Below the pieces are notes generated by a model. It worked only from the letters and a program-made list of their open reading frames with translations. It searched no databases and was not told the DNA's origin. Below are positions 47,393 to 57,147 of a DNA stretch of 64,000 nucleotides, piece by piece. Numbering within the stretch: position 1 is the first letter of the stretch; every line of letters starts with the position of its first letter. Both the position numbers and the translations under genes were made by a program. This stretch comes from Rhizobium sp. CCGE531 (GTDB lineage Bacteria; Pseudomonadota; Alphaproteobacteria; Rhizobiales; Rhizobiaceae): contig NZ_CP032684.1 of assembly GCF_003627795.1 (NCBI RefSeq), positions 2,643,001-2,707,000 on the forward strand. The letters run 5' to 3'.

Positions 47393-48274
47393 ATGGGACC
47401 GGTCAGGATAACGTTGACTGTCGCCGGCTTTTGCCTCGCGCTCTCCGCCTGCAATACCACGGACGCCCTGACGCCGCCCGAGGCCATCGGCGATGCAGGC
47501 TCGAGCCCGGTCACACAGCGCGATGTCGAGCGCATGGCCGTGGTACCCCAGCGTCGCCAGAGCTATCAAAGCTCGCAGGACAGCTACGGCTATCAACAGC
47601 AGACCTCGCAGCAGGCGTATCAGCCGCAAAATGGCGGCGGCAGCGGCACGCTCGACCAACAGGCATCGGCGCTGAGATCGAACGGCACCAATCCTTACGC
47701 CTCCCGCCCGCTCAACGGTTCCGGCACGGCGTCCATCGCTCCGGCCAACAATCAGTTTTCGGAAGCGGACGAGCAGCGCGAGGCCGAGCGGCGCCTATCG
47801 GAGGATCCGCAACCACAACCACAGCAACAGCAACAGCAAGAACAGACTGCGGATGACCAGCAGCCGGAACAACGGCAAGCATCCTTGCCGCCCGCAGCCG
47901 CGGCCGGAGGCAACAGCATCCGCTTCCTGCCGATCATCGGCGCTCCGGTGGAAGCCGTCACGCCGCTGTCGCGCCAGCTCGGCGCCGACGCCCGTTCGCT
48001 CGGCCTGACGATCAAGAGCTCAGCCGATTCCAGCGCCGCCTATATTCTGAAGGGCTATCTTTCCGCCTTCGAGGACGGTCCGCAGATTTCCGTGACCTAT
48101 GTCTGGGACGTACTTGATAGCAACGGCAACCGCGTGCACCGCATACAGGGTTCGGAAAGCGCGCCGCTGAAGCGCGGCGACCCATGGTCGGCCGTTCCGC
48201 CGTCCGTCATGCAGAAGATTGCCACCAAAACCATGTCGGATTTCAATTCCTGGCACGATTCCAGCGGTGGATAG
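47393..48274 (+). CDS. low-complexity lipoprotein, conserved in rhizobia
   Basis: The 293-residue lipoprotein has lipobox LSAC (Cys at about 20). A long Gln/Ser/Tyr-rich disordered region follows (about 45-175) with a (PQ)n/Qn tract (DPQPQPQQQQQQEQ). A folded C-terminal domain closes the protein (about 180-290; AYILKGYLSAFEDG, SVTYVWDVLDSNGNRVHRIQG, DPWSAVPPSVMQKIA). GAAAGGA precedes ATG 47393. The C-terminal domain resembles small periplasmic beta-domains but I do not recognise a named family. Probable outer-membrane anchoring. Confidence 0.8.
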   Translation: MGPVRITLTVAGFCLALSACNTTDALTPPEAIGDAGSSPVTQRDVERMAVVPQRRQSYQSSQDSYGYQQQTSQQAYQPQNGGGSGTLDQQASALRSNGTNPYASRPLNGSGTASIAPANNQFSEADEQREAERRLSEDPQPQPQQQQQQEQTADDQQPEQRQASLPPAAAAGGNSIRFLPIIGAPVEAVTPLSRQLGADARSLGLTIKSSADSSAAYILKGYLSAFEDGPQISVTYVWDVLDSNGNRVHRIQGSESAPLKRGDPWSAVPPSVMQKIATKTMSDFNSWHDSSGG

Positions 48275-48379
48275 CCACAAGCTTTTCAGAAATATGAAAG
48301 CTAACGCGCGTCTCCCTCTTGCATTCGAGAGCAAGGCGGTTAAAAGCGCGGCTATCAGGTTGGTAACAGGCGGGCCACA

Positions 48380-49312
48380 ATGAAGGTTTTCGCAGGCAAT
48401 TCGAACCGGCATCTTGCCGAAGCGATCTGCAATTATCTCAACGTTCCCTTGGGCAAAGCCAGCGTCAGGCGCTTCGCGGACCAGGAAATCTTCGTCGAAA
48501 TCCAGGAGAACGTGCGCGGTGAGGACGTATTCGTCGTCCAGCCGACCGCATTCCCGGCCAACGACCATCTCATGGAACTGTTGATCATGATCGACGCCAT
48601 GCGGCGCTCTTCGGCGCGGCGCATCACGGCGGTCCTTCCCTATTTCGGCTATGCCCGCCAGGATCGCCGCGCCTCCGGGCGCACGCCGATCTCTGCCAAG
48701 CTGGTGGCCAATCTGATCACCGAGGCTGGCGCCGACCGCGTTCTTACGCTCGATCTTCACGCCGGCCAGATCCAGGGCTTCTTCGATATACCGACGGACA
48801 ATCTCTACGCACTGCCGATCCTGACGCGCGATATCAAGGCGAACTATGATATCGGCAACGTCATGGTCGTCTCGCCTGATGTCGGCGGCGTCGTGCGCGC
48901 CCGTGCGCTCGCCAAACGCCTCGACTGTCTGCTGGCGATCGTGGACAAGCGCCGTGATCGACCGGGTGAGTCCGAAGTGATGAACATCATCGGCGAAGTG
49001 GCCGGCAAGGATTGCATCCTGATCGACGATATCGTCGATTCCGGTGGCACGCTCTGCAACGCGGCCGATGCCCTGCTCGCACGCGGCGCGGCAAGCGTCA
49101 CCGCCTATATCACCCACGGCGTTCTTTCCGGCGGCGCAGTGACCCGCGTGGCAAACTCGAAGCTGAAGGAACTGGTGATCACCGATTCCATCCAGCCGAC
49201 GACCGCCGTGCAATCGGCGCCCAATATCCGCGTCATCACGACGGCAAGCCTTATCGGCGAAGCCATCAACCGCACCAGCCAGGAAGAATCGGTTTCCAGC
49301 CTGTTTGATTGA
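48380..49312 (+). CDS. prs: ribose-phosphate pyrophosphokinase
   Basis: Prs makes PRPP from ribose-5-phosphate and ATP for purine, pyrimidine, NAD, His and Trp synthesis. The 310-residue class I enzyme has the flexible-loop [13 protein letters not shown] (about 92-104), [15 protein letters not shown], and the PRPP loop [12 protein letters not shown] (about 214-225). ATG 48380 is the family start (MKVFAGNSN). It is single, convergent with an MFS gene. apt, another PRPP-using enzyme gene, lies 14 kb away. Confidence 0.97.
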   Translation: MKVFAGNSNRHLAEAICNYLNVPLGKASVRRFADQEIFVEIQENVRGEDVFVVQPTAFPANDHLMELLIMIDAMRRSSARRITAVLPYFGYARQDRRASGRTPISAKLVANLITEAGADRVLTLDLHAGQIQGFFDIPTDNLYALPILTRDIKANYDIGNVMVVSPDVGGVVRARALAKRLDCLLAIVDKRRDRPGESEVMNIIGEVAGKDCILIDDIVDSGGTLCNAADALLARGAASVTAYITHGVLSGGAVTRVANSKLKELVITDSIQPTTAVQSAPNIRVITTASLIGEAINRTSQEESVSSLFD

Positions 49313-49345
49313 GGCCGAGCGGCATTTCAGATGGCCTCGGCCTTT
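49313..49345. terminator. possible terminator at the prs/MFS convergence
   Basis: GGCCGAG (49313-49319) pairs with CTCGGCC (49336-49342), followed only by TTT. The stem spans the MFS stop codon. Confidence 0.4.
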
Positions 49346-50562
49346 GCGAGATGCGTCTGCCTCCATGCCAGCAGGCCAATTCCGATCAGGCCGGAGATGA
49401 AAACGGCAGCCCCCGATCCCATGATCGAAGGTCCGATACCGAACCAGGCAAACAGGCTCGGCGACATGAGGTAGGCCGCAAGCAGGCCGGTGAAGATCGC
49501 GCACATCAACAGACGATAGACCTGCGCCATCCGATGCGGCTCGCTGCGCGTCTGCATCAAATGCAGCATGGCGAGGTTCTCGAAAGGACCGTTGATCGCC
49601 GCAAAGCAGGCGACGATCATCAGCCATATCCGGTCATGCATCAGCGGCAGCAGGAAAACGCCCAATCCGAAAATGAGCTTCGCCGCGATGATCCAGACCA
49701 CCGGCCGACGTGGCTTGATGCTGCTGAGAATAAGATTTGCCGTGACGTTACCGACACCGTAAGCGGTCATCATCAGGCTGTAATCGGTCAGCGGATCGGC
49801 GCTGGTTTCGCGCAAGTGCAGGATCATGCCGAGCAGGATCCCCATGGCCCAGGCAATATTTCCCATCAGGTTGGTGAACAGGCCATAGAGGATTGCCGCA
49901 TGGCCGCGCGCCGCGCGCCATCCGCCGAGAACACCGTCCACGACGGCAGCCATTCCGGAAAATTCACGTCGGCGCGGTGCCGCCGGCAGCCTTGCCACCG
50001 CCAGCCAGACGGCAAGTGCCGAAAGCAGGAAAGTCGCTGCCGTGACAGTGAAGAATTGCGATTTCGGCAGAAACCCGTTCACCAAAGCGATCAGGCTCGG
50101 ACCGAGAATGCGCGCCATGCGGCGGGTGGCATCGAACAGGCCATTGGTCGCGTGCCGGACATCAGGATCGACCGCAATCGTCGGCAGCGTTGCCTGCAGC
50201 GACGGATCGAATGCGGATGTGAGCAAAGCGATGCATCCGGCAAGCACCACCAGCAACGGCAGGCTCATCAGATGCAGAAGCCCGGCAAGCGACAGCAGCA
50301 GCAGTAGAGCTGCCCGGACGAGATCGGTCGCGATCATCGTGGTGCTGTGACGCCAGCGGTCCGTGACGATTCCGCCGAAAAGACTGCCGAGCAACAGCGC
50401 GCCGGATTGCAGCGCGGACACATATCCCGCATTGCTGCCGATAAAATCGGCCGCGATCCAGACGACCGCGACCATATAGAATTCGGAGCCTGTCGCCGCC
50501 AGCACCTGACCGGCCCATAATAGAGAGATCGAGCGCTGGCTCAGCGGCTTCAGGACAAACAT
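49327..50562 (-). CDS. MFS transporter (macrolide-efflux/MFS_3-like)
   Basis: The 411-residue protein has 12 predicted TM helices. It begins LSQRSISLLWAGQVLAATGSEFYMVAVVW, with motif A-like GGIVTDRWRH and DPSLQATLPTI, all typical of the MefA/MFS_3 group of exporters. ATG 50562 has no strong ribosome-binding site. It is parallel to, and 25 bp downstream of, the first periplasmic paralog gene, so it may be read from the same transcript. Substrate unknown. Confidence 0.85.
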   Translation of the reverse strand: MFVLKPLSQRSISLLWAGQVLAATGSEFYMVAVVWIAADFIGSNAGYVSALQSGALLLGSLFGGIVTDRWRHSTTMIATDLVRAALLLLLSLAGLLHLMSLPLLVVLAGCIALLTSAFDPSLQATLPTIAVDPDVRHATNGLFDATRRMARILGPSLIALVNGFLPKSQFFTVTAATFLLSALAVWLAVARLPAAPRRREFSGMAAVVDGVLGGWRAARGHAAILYGLFTNLMGNIAWAMGILLGMILHLRETSADPLTDYSLMMTAYGVGNVTANLILSSIKPRRPVVWIIAAKLIFGLGVFLLPLMHDRIWLMIVACFAAINGPFENLAMLHLMQTRSEPHRMAQVYRLLMCAIFTGLLAAYLMSPSLFAWFGIGPSIMGSGAAVFISGLIGIGLLAWRQTHLAKAEAI

Positions 50563-50587
50563 GATCGCATTCTGATTTCGGAGTGAC

Positions 50588-52048
50588 TTACTTCACGACC
50601 TGACCGTTGACCGACACATGGCCGTCGTCGGAAAGATCGATATCCCAGCGCGAGCGTCCGTCGGTATCCGTCTTGGCAAAACCCTTGGCCATCATCAGAC
50701 CGAAAGAGACCTGGGAAAGATCGGTCTTGGTCTTTGCGGCCTCCTGGATGGCTGCGATCGTCTTGTCGAAATCGCGGGCAAGAACCGTCATCTTCATGGC
50801 GACGCGGTCCTTCTCGGCCAGCCAGCCGCGCATGCTGCCGGAAGCCTCGATATCATAAAGGCCGGAAACCGCGCTGATTTTCGGGAAGTTGATGGTCATC
50901 GTCCCATCGGGGAACATGGCCTTTTGCAGCTTCTCGTCCATGGCGGTGTCGCTGTTCGGCTTCTTGAAATCGGTGTCCTTCAGAACATTCATCATGGCGG
51001 TGAAGTTGAGGTTCGGCACCTGCACCTGGATATCGGCCGTATCGGGAATGAAGGCGATATAGTCTTCGGGCAGCAAGCTTGTAGCCAGCGTCAGTTTCTC
51101 GGCATTCAATCCGAAGTCGGCGCTCATCGCGTTGGCAGGCCCGGCAGCCTTGAAGAAATAACCCATCTTCCGCAACCCGCCATTGCCGAATGGAGTCGTA
51201 ACCGCGATGTCCTTTATGGCAACGGATTCGTCAAAGGAGCCGACGATCGGCATGGCATTCATTACCAAGGCCTTGAGCGCCTCGCTGTCCTTATCCGAAA
51301 GCGTCTTCTCATCCTTGTGCGCGGAGACGAACTGCAGCAGAGAATTCACCGCTTTCAGGGGGAGCTTCGTCGCGCCCATGTTGAAATCGATCGCCGCGAT
51401 CTTGATTTCGCCGAGCGTCGTGTCGTCCGACGAGATCTTGTTGTAGAGCGACTGCAGACTGCCGTCCATCTTGATATCGAGCTTGCCCGGCTCGCCGCTA
51501 TCGGCCGACGATAGCGTATAAACGATGCTGTCGGCGGTGGCATCATTCTTCTGGACGCCGTTGTTTTCGTCAGTCGTCTTGGTGGTAAAGGTAATGCCTT
51601 GCCCCTTCATATCCATCGAACGCAGATAATGGAGCGCGGGATCGAAAACGCCCTTGACCGTGGATGAGGCCAATGCATAGCGAAATTCGCTGTCGAGGCC
51701 CTTGCCAGGCTTGGAACGCGCCGTCACGTCCATGGCATTGTTGCCTTCGATATTCCAAAGGCCGCTGTCGAGCGGCGTCGCCAGCATCCGCAATGGCTTG
51801 AGGCCGCTGATATCGACCTCGCTGACATTCAGCTTGTCGAGCAGTTTCTGCAGGTCATAGGTGACCTCATAGTTCGCGCCGACCGGCTTGACCGAAATTG
51901 CACCGCTCTTGGCGATATCGTCAGGCAGGAAATAGGTCAGGTTGCCGTAGAGATCCTTCGCACCCTGTTCGCTGACGTCAGCCGCCTGTGCACTGCCCAT
52001 AACGCCGGCAGCGACGACAGCCGCTGCAGCAACCGCTTTAAAACGCAT
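50588..52048 (-). CDS. periplasmic protein of unknown function, tandem paralog 1
   Basis: The 486-residue protein has a signal peptide (about 1-22, ending SAQA). The mature chain is made of repeated beta-type segments without TM helices. Its C-terminal 80 residues (ARDFDKTIAAIQEAAKTKT, VSFGLMMAKGFAKTDTDGR and ending VNGQVVK) match the neighbour at 52160-53602 closely. I do not recognise a characterised family; it is annotated hypothetical in rhizobia. GGGGGTG precedes ATG 52048. It is followed after 25 bp by an MFS gene. It may be a lipid- or polymer-binding envelope protein, but that is a guess. Confidence 0.75.
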   Translation of the reverse strand: MRFKAVAAAAVVAAGVMGSAQAADVSEQGAKDLYGNLTYFLPDDIAKSGAISVKPVGANYEVTYDLQKLLDKLNVSEVDISGLKPLRMLATPLDSGLWNIEGNNAMDVTARSKPGKGLDSEFRYALASSTVKGVFDPALHYLRSMDMKGQGITFTTKTTDENNGVQKNDATADSIVYTLSSADSGEPGKLDIKMDGSLQSLYNKISSDDTTLGEIKIAAIDFNMGATKLPLKAVNSLLQFVSAHKDEKTLSDKDSEALKALVMNAMPIVGSFDESVAIKDIAVTTPFGNGGLRKMGYFFKAAGPANAMSADFGLNAEKLTLATSLLPEDYIAFIPDTADIQVQVPNLNFTAMMNVLKDTDFKKPNSDTAMDEKLQKAMFPDGTMTINFPKISAVSGLYDIEASGSMRGWLAEKDRVAMKMTVLARDFDKTIAAIQEAAKTKTDLSQVSFGLMMAKGFAKTDTDGRSRWDIDLSDDGHVSVNGQVVK

Positions 52049-52159
52049 AATTCACCCCCAAATATGATGGAAAAGAAATGTGAAAATCCGAAAAGGACCG
52101 ATCGGCCTTTTGAATGAAACTTTATTGTCGCCCCACTACATGGGCTTGCTCCCAAAACG

Positions 52160-53602
52160 TTAAGGCTTCTTCATCACCTGACCATTGACCGTCACCGTTC
52201 GGTCTTCATCCATCGTGATGTCCCAGCGCAGGCGACCGTCGGGATCGGTCTTGGCAAAACCCTTGGCGGCAAGCAAGCCAAAAGAAACTTTGTTCAGCCG
52301 CGGTTCTGCCTTGGCGGCATCCTGGAAGGCGGTAACCGTCTTGTCGAAATCGCGCGCCAGGATCGTCCCCTGCAGTGAAAAGCCGGCATGCGGCTTGGTC
52401 GAGCCCTTCAGCGCGCCGGAAATCTCGACATCATAGACGCCCGAAGTGGCGCTGATCTTCGGAAACTCCAGCGTTCCATAGCCACTCGGGAACATCGTCC
52501 GCTTCAACGCCTCACCGGAAACCGGCGTAGCACGCGTGGCAATCGCGTCGAGACCTGTATCGACAAGGCCCGCGAAGTTGATGTTCGGCACGCCGAGCTG
52601 CACGTCGAGCGTTGACGGCAGGAATGCGGAATAAGCCACCGGAATGAGATCCGCGTCCGGCGTGAATTGCTCGGCCCGCAGTTCCAGATTGACGTTGGAG
52701 GCCTTGGTGAGGCCGTCCATCTTGAAGCTGTAGTCGATGCGCTTGACGCCGACCTTGCCCTTGTCCGTCGCCACCAACGCATTGTTCAGGACGACGGTCT
52801 TGTTGAGCGATCCGAAAACCGGCAGGGCGCGGTGCACCAGCTGCTCGAACTTCTCGCTGCCGCTTTCGGAAAGCTGCTTGGTCTTGACGTGCTGAACGAA
52901 GAAGCGAATGAGCGCGCGCAGATCCTTCGCCGGCAGGCTGGTGGCTGTGAGGTTCGTATCTGCGCTATCCGCACTGAAGGTGATGGGCGAACCATCCGGC
53001 CGCACGGTGAACTGCTCGCTCAGGCGCTGCAGCGTTCCCTGCAATTGCAGATCGACCTTGCCGGCCTCGCTGCTGTCGGTGACCGTGTGAGCGAAAGACG
53101 CGCTGTCGATGGTCGCGTTGAGCTTGCGCCCGCTCCTGGGACCGGTGCCGACGCTGGAAAATTTCACGCCGCTGCTCTTGATGCCCATTGACCGCATCAT
53201 TTCGATGGTCGGATCGAAAATGCCGTCGAAGGAGTTGGACGCGATGGAATAGGCGACGTCGGACGTCGGTGAATGCAGGGCGATATCGAGGCTGTTGTCA
53301 CCCGTCAGGTGCCATCTCTCCTGCTCGACCGGCTGCGCAAAGAAGGAGAGCGGTTTGAAGCCCATGACAGAAAATGCACTGGAATTGATCTTGTCGAAGA
53401 ATTTCGCGAGATCGTAGACGATCTCGTATTGGTCGCCAGCCGGCTTGACGGTCACGAAATCGCTGCGGGCGAGATCCTGCGAAAGCGAATAGGTGAGGAT
53501 ATTGCGAAGTTCCTTGGCGCCCTGCTCATTGATCTCGGCAGCCTGCGGCGCGCCGGCAAGACCCATGGAAAAAACGGCGGCGGCAATAACCCTGGAGCGC
53601 AT
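52160..53602 (-). CDS. periplasmic protein of unknown function, tandem paralog 2
   Basis: The 480-residue protein has a signal peptide (about 1-22, ending PQA) and is a full-length paralog of the downstream gene. Shared blocks include EQGAKELRNILTYSL, KPAGDQYEIVYDL, FPKISATSGVYDVEISG, ARDFDKTVTAFQDAAK and VSFGLLAAKGFAKTDPDGR. The paralogs differ in the middle (about 110-300), so the duplication is old. ATG 53602 is chosen with GAGG upstream; GTG 53614 adds four residues. The 111-bp gap to paralog 1 has no terminator, so they are probably co-transcribed. Function unknown. Confidence 0.75.
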   Translation of the reverse strand: MRSRVIAAAVFSMGLAGAPQAAEINEQGAKELRNILTYSLSQDLARSDFVTVKPAGDQYEIVYDLAKFFDKINSSAFSVMGFKPLSFFAQPVEQERWHLTGDNSLDIALHSPTSDVAYSIASNSFDGIFDPTIEMMRSMGIKSSGVKFSSVGTGPRSGRKLNATIDSASFAHTVTDSSEAGKVDLQLQGTLQRLSEQFTVRPDGSPITFSADSADTNLTATSLPAKDLRALIRFFVQHVKTKQLSESGSEKFEQLVHRALPVFGSLNKTVVLNNALVATDKGKVGVKRIDYSFKMDGLTKASNVNLELRAEQFTPDADLIPVAYSAFLPSTLDVQLGVPNINFAGLVDTGLDAIATRATPVSGEALKRTMFPSGYGTLEFPKISATSGVYDVEISGALKGSTKPHAGFSLQGTILARDFDKTVTAFQDAAKAEPRLNKVSFGLLAAKGFAKTDPDGRLRWDITMDEDRTVTVNGQVMKKP

Positions 53603-53747
53603 GCCCGACCTCACTTTCTGACCCTGATCAATTGGATTCGACTGTTGATGGGGCCGGGGGTATATGTCAAGTCATTGATAGACATGGTATCGCAGGCTTG
53701 TCTCGGCCGTTGCAATGCCACCACAAAGCTTCGCATTCCGGGGGTGC

Positions 53748-53776
53748 TTGCACCTTTGGCCGCTTTGTATTATACG
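53748..53776 (+). promoter_or_regulatory. probable rplY promoter
   Basis: TTGCAC (53748-53753), a 17-bp spacer, TATACG (53771-53776), about 125 bp before the rplY start. The leader between them shows no obvious L25-binding structure. Confidence 0.5.
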
Positions 53777-53901
53777 CCACGCGTCCGCGTAGACACCCTT
53801 GGAGGCAACGCGGATGAGGCAGGGCATGCCCTCCTCCAGTTCAGCCGATGCGACTGCGGTCGACCGGGTGAACTCTCCAAATAACCTCGAAAGGAATAGC
53901 T

Positions 53902-54519
53902 ATGAGCCACGAAAGCTACGAGCTCAAGGCCGAGGCGCGCGAACGGGTTGGTAAGGGGTCCGCCCGTGAACTTCGCCGCAATGGTTTGATTCCCGCTGTC
54001 ATCTATGGTGACAAGCAGGCCCCCATTTCTATCGCTCTCAACACCAATGAGGTGACGAAGCGCATCCACGCCGGCGGTTTCCTGACGACGATCGCAACGA
54101 TCGACGTCGACGGCAAGAAGATCAAGGTTCTGCCGAAGGACTACCAGCTCGATCCGGTCCGTGACTTCACGGTTCACGTCGATTTCCTGCGCGTTTCCGG
54201 CAACACCACGGTCACCGTCGAAATCCCGGTTCACTTCGAAAACCACGAGAAGTCCCCGGGCCTCAAGGCTGGCGGCGTGCTGAACATCGTTCGCCACGAA
54301 GTCGAAGTCCATTGCCCGGCCGATGCGATCCCGGAATTCTTCGCCGTTGACCTCAGCGGCCTGAAGAGCGGCGACAGCATCCACATCTCGAGCGTGAAGC
54401 TGCCGAAGAACGTCACGCCTGTCATCGCCGACCGCGACTTCACGATCGCGACGATCGTTGCCCCGGCAGCCGGTCTCGCTGAAGAAGAAGCAGAAGGCGG
54501 CGAAGAAGCCAGCGCCTGA
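53902..54519 (+). CDS. rplY: 50S ribosomal protein L25 (CTC form)
   Basis: The 205-residue protein has the 5S rRNA-binding L25 domain (about 6-95, [31 protein letters not shown]) and a C-terminal TL5/CTC beta domain (about 100-190). It ends in an acidic Ala/Glu tail. It is the long two-domain form usual in alphaproteobacteria. ATG 53902 has AAAGGA upstream. A strong terminator follows. pth lies 3.4 kb downstream; in many rhizobia rplY-pth are adjacent, and here a GGDEF-EAL gene and a solute-binding gene lie between. Confidence 0.96.
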   Translation: MSHESYELKAEARERVGKGSARELRRNGLIPAVIYGDKQAPISIALNTNEVTKRIHAGGFLTTIATIDVDGKKIKVLPKDYQLDPVRDFTVHVDFLRVSGNTTVTVEIPVHFENHEKSPGLKAGGVLNIVRHEVEVHCPADAIPEFFAVDLSGLKSGDSIHISSVKLPKNVTPVIADRDFTIATIVAPAAGLAEEEAEGGEEASA

Positions 54520-54547
54520 TCGGCATCTTCAACTTAAAGTATCAAGG

Positions 54548-54578
54548 CCCGCCTCCCCTTTCGGGGGAGGCGGGTTTT
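54548..54578 (+). terminator. rplY terminator
   Basis: CCCGCCTCCCC pairs with GGGGAGGCGGG (11 bp) around a 5-nt loop, followed by TTTT. Confidence 0.88.
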
Positions 54579-54766
54579 CTTATGCTTGGGAATAAATATT
54601 AGAGAAAGTAAAAATACAAACGTCTGGGAATCTATACTATCATTGATTTCCATTAACCCCAGAATTTCAGCAACATTTAACAGATTCATGAAAATCTACG
54701 CGAAAGAGTTGTAGAAAGCGGCGCCCCAAAGATCCGCTGGTCTATGGCTGGGGAGCAAACGGAACA

Positions 54767-57133
54767 ATGAGCCATTCGGTCGAAAACAGGTTTTTCGCGA
54801 TCGTCTGCGGTGCGCTGCTGGTTTTCGTGGCGCCGCTCTTCATTCTTTTCCTTTTCCTGTCGTCCGAACGCGCCGAGAAGGAAATCAAGGATCATATAAC
54901 CGTCCTCCTCGTCGCCAATGCCCAGGCGCTTGCCAAACCGCTGTGGGATCTGGATGAGGATAGCGTCACCCAGATCAGCGCGACGACGGTCGCCGAAGAT
55001 GCGATCGTTCGGGTCAACGTGCGCGATCTTTCCGGTCAGCTCGACGTCACGCAATCCACCATTCCGAAATCCTACAAGGGCGATCTGGAGTCTATCTCGC
55101 GGCCGATTGTCTACAACGGCGTGGATGGCACCAAGAGGCTCGGCACCATTACGGTCTTCTATCCCCAGCTCGGCCTCTTCGATGGTTTGAAGAACGAGGA
55201 GATCGTCTTCATTTCCATCTTCATCTTCGCGGTGCTGACGGTCTTCGGCGCGGCGCTGATCGGCAACCGCATTTTCGTCATCCAGCCGCTGATGCGCCTG
55301 ACGCACGCCATCGAGGCCACGCGGCGGCTCGGCTCTCGCCATCATGTCGACTGGCAGTCGAACGACGAAATGGGGCGGCTCGCCAGCAGCTTCAACGATA
55401 TGCAGAGCAAGTTGCAGCGCGAGGAAACCGAGCTGAAGCTTGCCCATCGCCGCGCCACCGATACCTATAATCTGACGCCCGCCATGCTTTTCTCCCTCGA
55501 CAAGGACGATTGCATCGCCGCCGTCAGCGACTACTGGCTCGCAGCCACGGGCTACGGCCGCGCCGAGGTGATCGGCCGTGAGTTTGCAAGCCTGATCCTG
55601 CCGGAATCGCGCGCGCGATATGTAGAGCGCAAGAACAGCAATCCCGATACCGCCGCCCGTCTTGCCGTCACTGTCAAGTTCCCGTGCCGGAACGGGCGGG
55701 TGATGGATGTCCTCATTCTGGAGACCACCGCGATCCAGGACGGTCTGTCGCTTTCCGTCATGACCGACGTCACCGAGCTCAAGCAGTCCGAGGACAAGAA
55801 CCTCCGGCAGGCAATCACCGATCACCTGACCGGCCTCCTCAACCGTCAAGGCTTCGAGACCGCGTTGGACGCCAAGATCAACGAGGCCGATCTGCGCAAA
55901 CGCGAACTTGCCTGCCTCTTTATCGATCTCGATCGGTTCAAGTGGATCAACGACAATATGGGCCATGCCGCCGGCGATGCGGCCCTGCGCGAGCTCGTAT
56001 CCCGCCTGCAGACATGCCTGAAGTCGGGTGACATCGCCGCCCGCCTGGGCGGCGACGAATTCGCGATCCTGCTGCTGGCGGAAGATGCCGAAGCGAGAGC
56101 GATCGACATGGCTGCCCGCATCGCCGAAATCTTCGAAGCGCCCTTCGATGGCGATGCGCGCCTCAGCGCCAGCATCGGCATCGCCGTCTATCCGCGTCAG
56201 GCGGCCAATGCCGCCGAACTGCTGCTGAAGTCCGATATCGCCATGTATGCCAAGAAGCGCGACGGCAAGAACGGCGCACAGATCTTCGACAATGGCATGC
56301 TCGACGACTCGCGCCACCGCGCCGAACTGGAGAGCTATATCGAGGCCGGCCTCAGCGAGGACTGGTTCGAGGCCCATCTGCAGCCAGTGGTAAATATCGA
56401 CGACCGTTCGATCGCCGGCTTCGAGGCACTGATGCGCCTGCACCACCCGCAGAAGGGTATCCTGCCCCCTGCCCGCATCATCGAGGTCGCCGAAGAGACT
56501 GGCTCGATCATTCGTATCGGCAACCGCATCATGGAAAAGGCAATCGCCAATTTCGTGCGCCTGTCGCGGCTCGACGGCATGCAGGACACCTACCTCGCCA
56601 TCAACTTCTCGCCTCTGCAATTCGAGCCCGAGCTGCCGCTGCGCATTGCCACCCTGCTTTCGCGCTATGACGTTCCCGCTTGGCGCATCGTCGTCGAAAT
56701 CACCGAAGCCGTGCTCATGGACGACAATCCGGAGACGCGCATGGTCATCAACGAGATCTGCCGCTACGGCTGCCGCATCGCGCTCGACGATTTCGGCACC
56801 GGCTATTCGTCGCTGAGCTATATCAATCGCTTCCCCGTCGACATCATCAAGATCGATCAGTCCTTCATCCGCGCAATCAACGATACCGCGTCCGATGTCA
56901 GCGCTAGGAGCCGCATGCTGGTCGAAAGCATCACCACGCTGTCGCATAAGATGAACTGCACAGTCATTGCCGAAGGCGTGGAGACCGAAGAGGAATGCGC
57001 GACCCTGCGCACCATGGGCATCGACTACGGCCAGGGCTATCTGTTCTATCGACCGCTGCATCCAGACACTCTGGCAAAGACACTCGTCAGCCAGCAGCAG
57101 GATCATTCCCCCCCCATAGCACAAGCGTCATAG
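54767..57133 (+). CDS. membrane GGDEF-EAL cyclic-di-GMP enzyme with HAMP and PAS
   Basis: The 788-residue protein controls c-di-GMP, hence motility/attachment. Order: TM1 (about 10-32), periplasmic sensor (about 35-145), TM2 (about 147-170), HAMP (about 172-225), PAS (about 230-345), GGDEF (active motif G428-G-D-E-F432 in RLGGDEFAI), and EAL (E553-A-L in FEALMRLHHP, with NFSPLQF, DDFGTGYSSL and EGVETEEE). Both sites look intact, so it could have synthase and phosphodiesterase activity. There is no I-site RxxD visible just before GGDEF (the region reads CLKSGDIAARL). The solute-binding gene follows after 14 bp and may supply the signal. Confidence 0.92.
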   Translation: MSHSVENRFFAIVCGALLVFVAPLFILFLFLSSERAEKEIKDHITVLLVANAQALAKPLWDLDEDSVTQISATTVAEDAIVRVNVRDLSGQLDVTQSTIPKSYKGDLESISRPIVYNGVDGTKRLGTITVFYPQLGLFDGLKNEEIVFISIFIFAVLTVFGAALIGNRIFVIQPLMRLTHAIEATRRLGSRHHVDWQSNDEMGRLASSFNDMQSKLQREETELKLAHRRATDTYNLTPAMLFSLDKDDCIAAVSDYWLAATGYGRAEVIGREFASLILPESRARYVERKNSNPDTAARLAVTVKFPCRNGRVMDVLILETTAIQDGLSLSVMTDVTELKQSEDKNLRQAITDHLTGLLNRQGFETALDAKINEADLRKRELACLFIDLDRFKWINDNMGHAAGDAALRELVSRLQTCLKSGDIAARLGGDEFAILLLAEDAEARAIDMAARIAEIFEAPFDGDARLSASIGIAVYPRQAANAAELLLKSDIAMYAKKRDGKNGAQIFDNGMLDDSRHRAELESYIEAGLSEDWFEAHLQPVVNIDDRSIAGFEALMRLHHPQKGILPPARIIEVAEETGSIIRIGNRIMEKAIANFVRLSRLDGMQDTYLAINFSPLQFEPELPLRIATLLSRYDVPAWRIVVEITEAVLMDDNPETRMVINEICRYGCRIALDDFGTGYSSLSYINRFPVDIIKIDQSFIRAINDTASDVSARSRMLVESITTLSHKMNCTVIAEGVETEEECATLRTMGIDYGQGYLFYRPLHPDTLAKTLVSQQQDHSPPIAQAS

Positions 57134-57147
57134 CGATGAGGAACCGC

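Noticed and set aside
47800..47870. CAA/CAG-rich tract considered as a microsatellite repeat
   Set aside because: It is the Gln/Pro-rich linker inside a lipoprotein gene and stays in frame.
48020..49627. 535-codon open frame antisense to prs
   Set aside because: prs is unmistakable and the antisense frame shows only codon-bias mirroring.
54686..57124. 812-codon open frame antisense to the GGDEF-EAL gene
   Set aside because: Shadow of a gene with clear catalytic motifs; no ribosome-binding site or domain.
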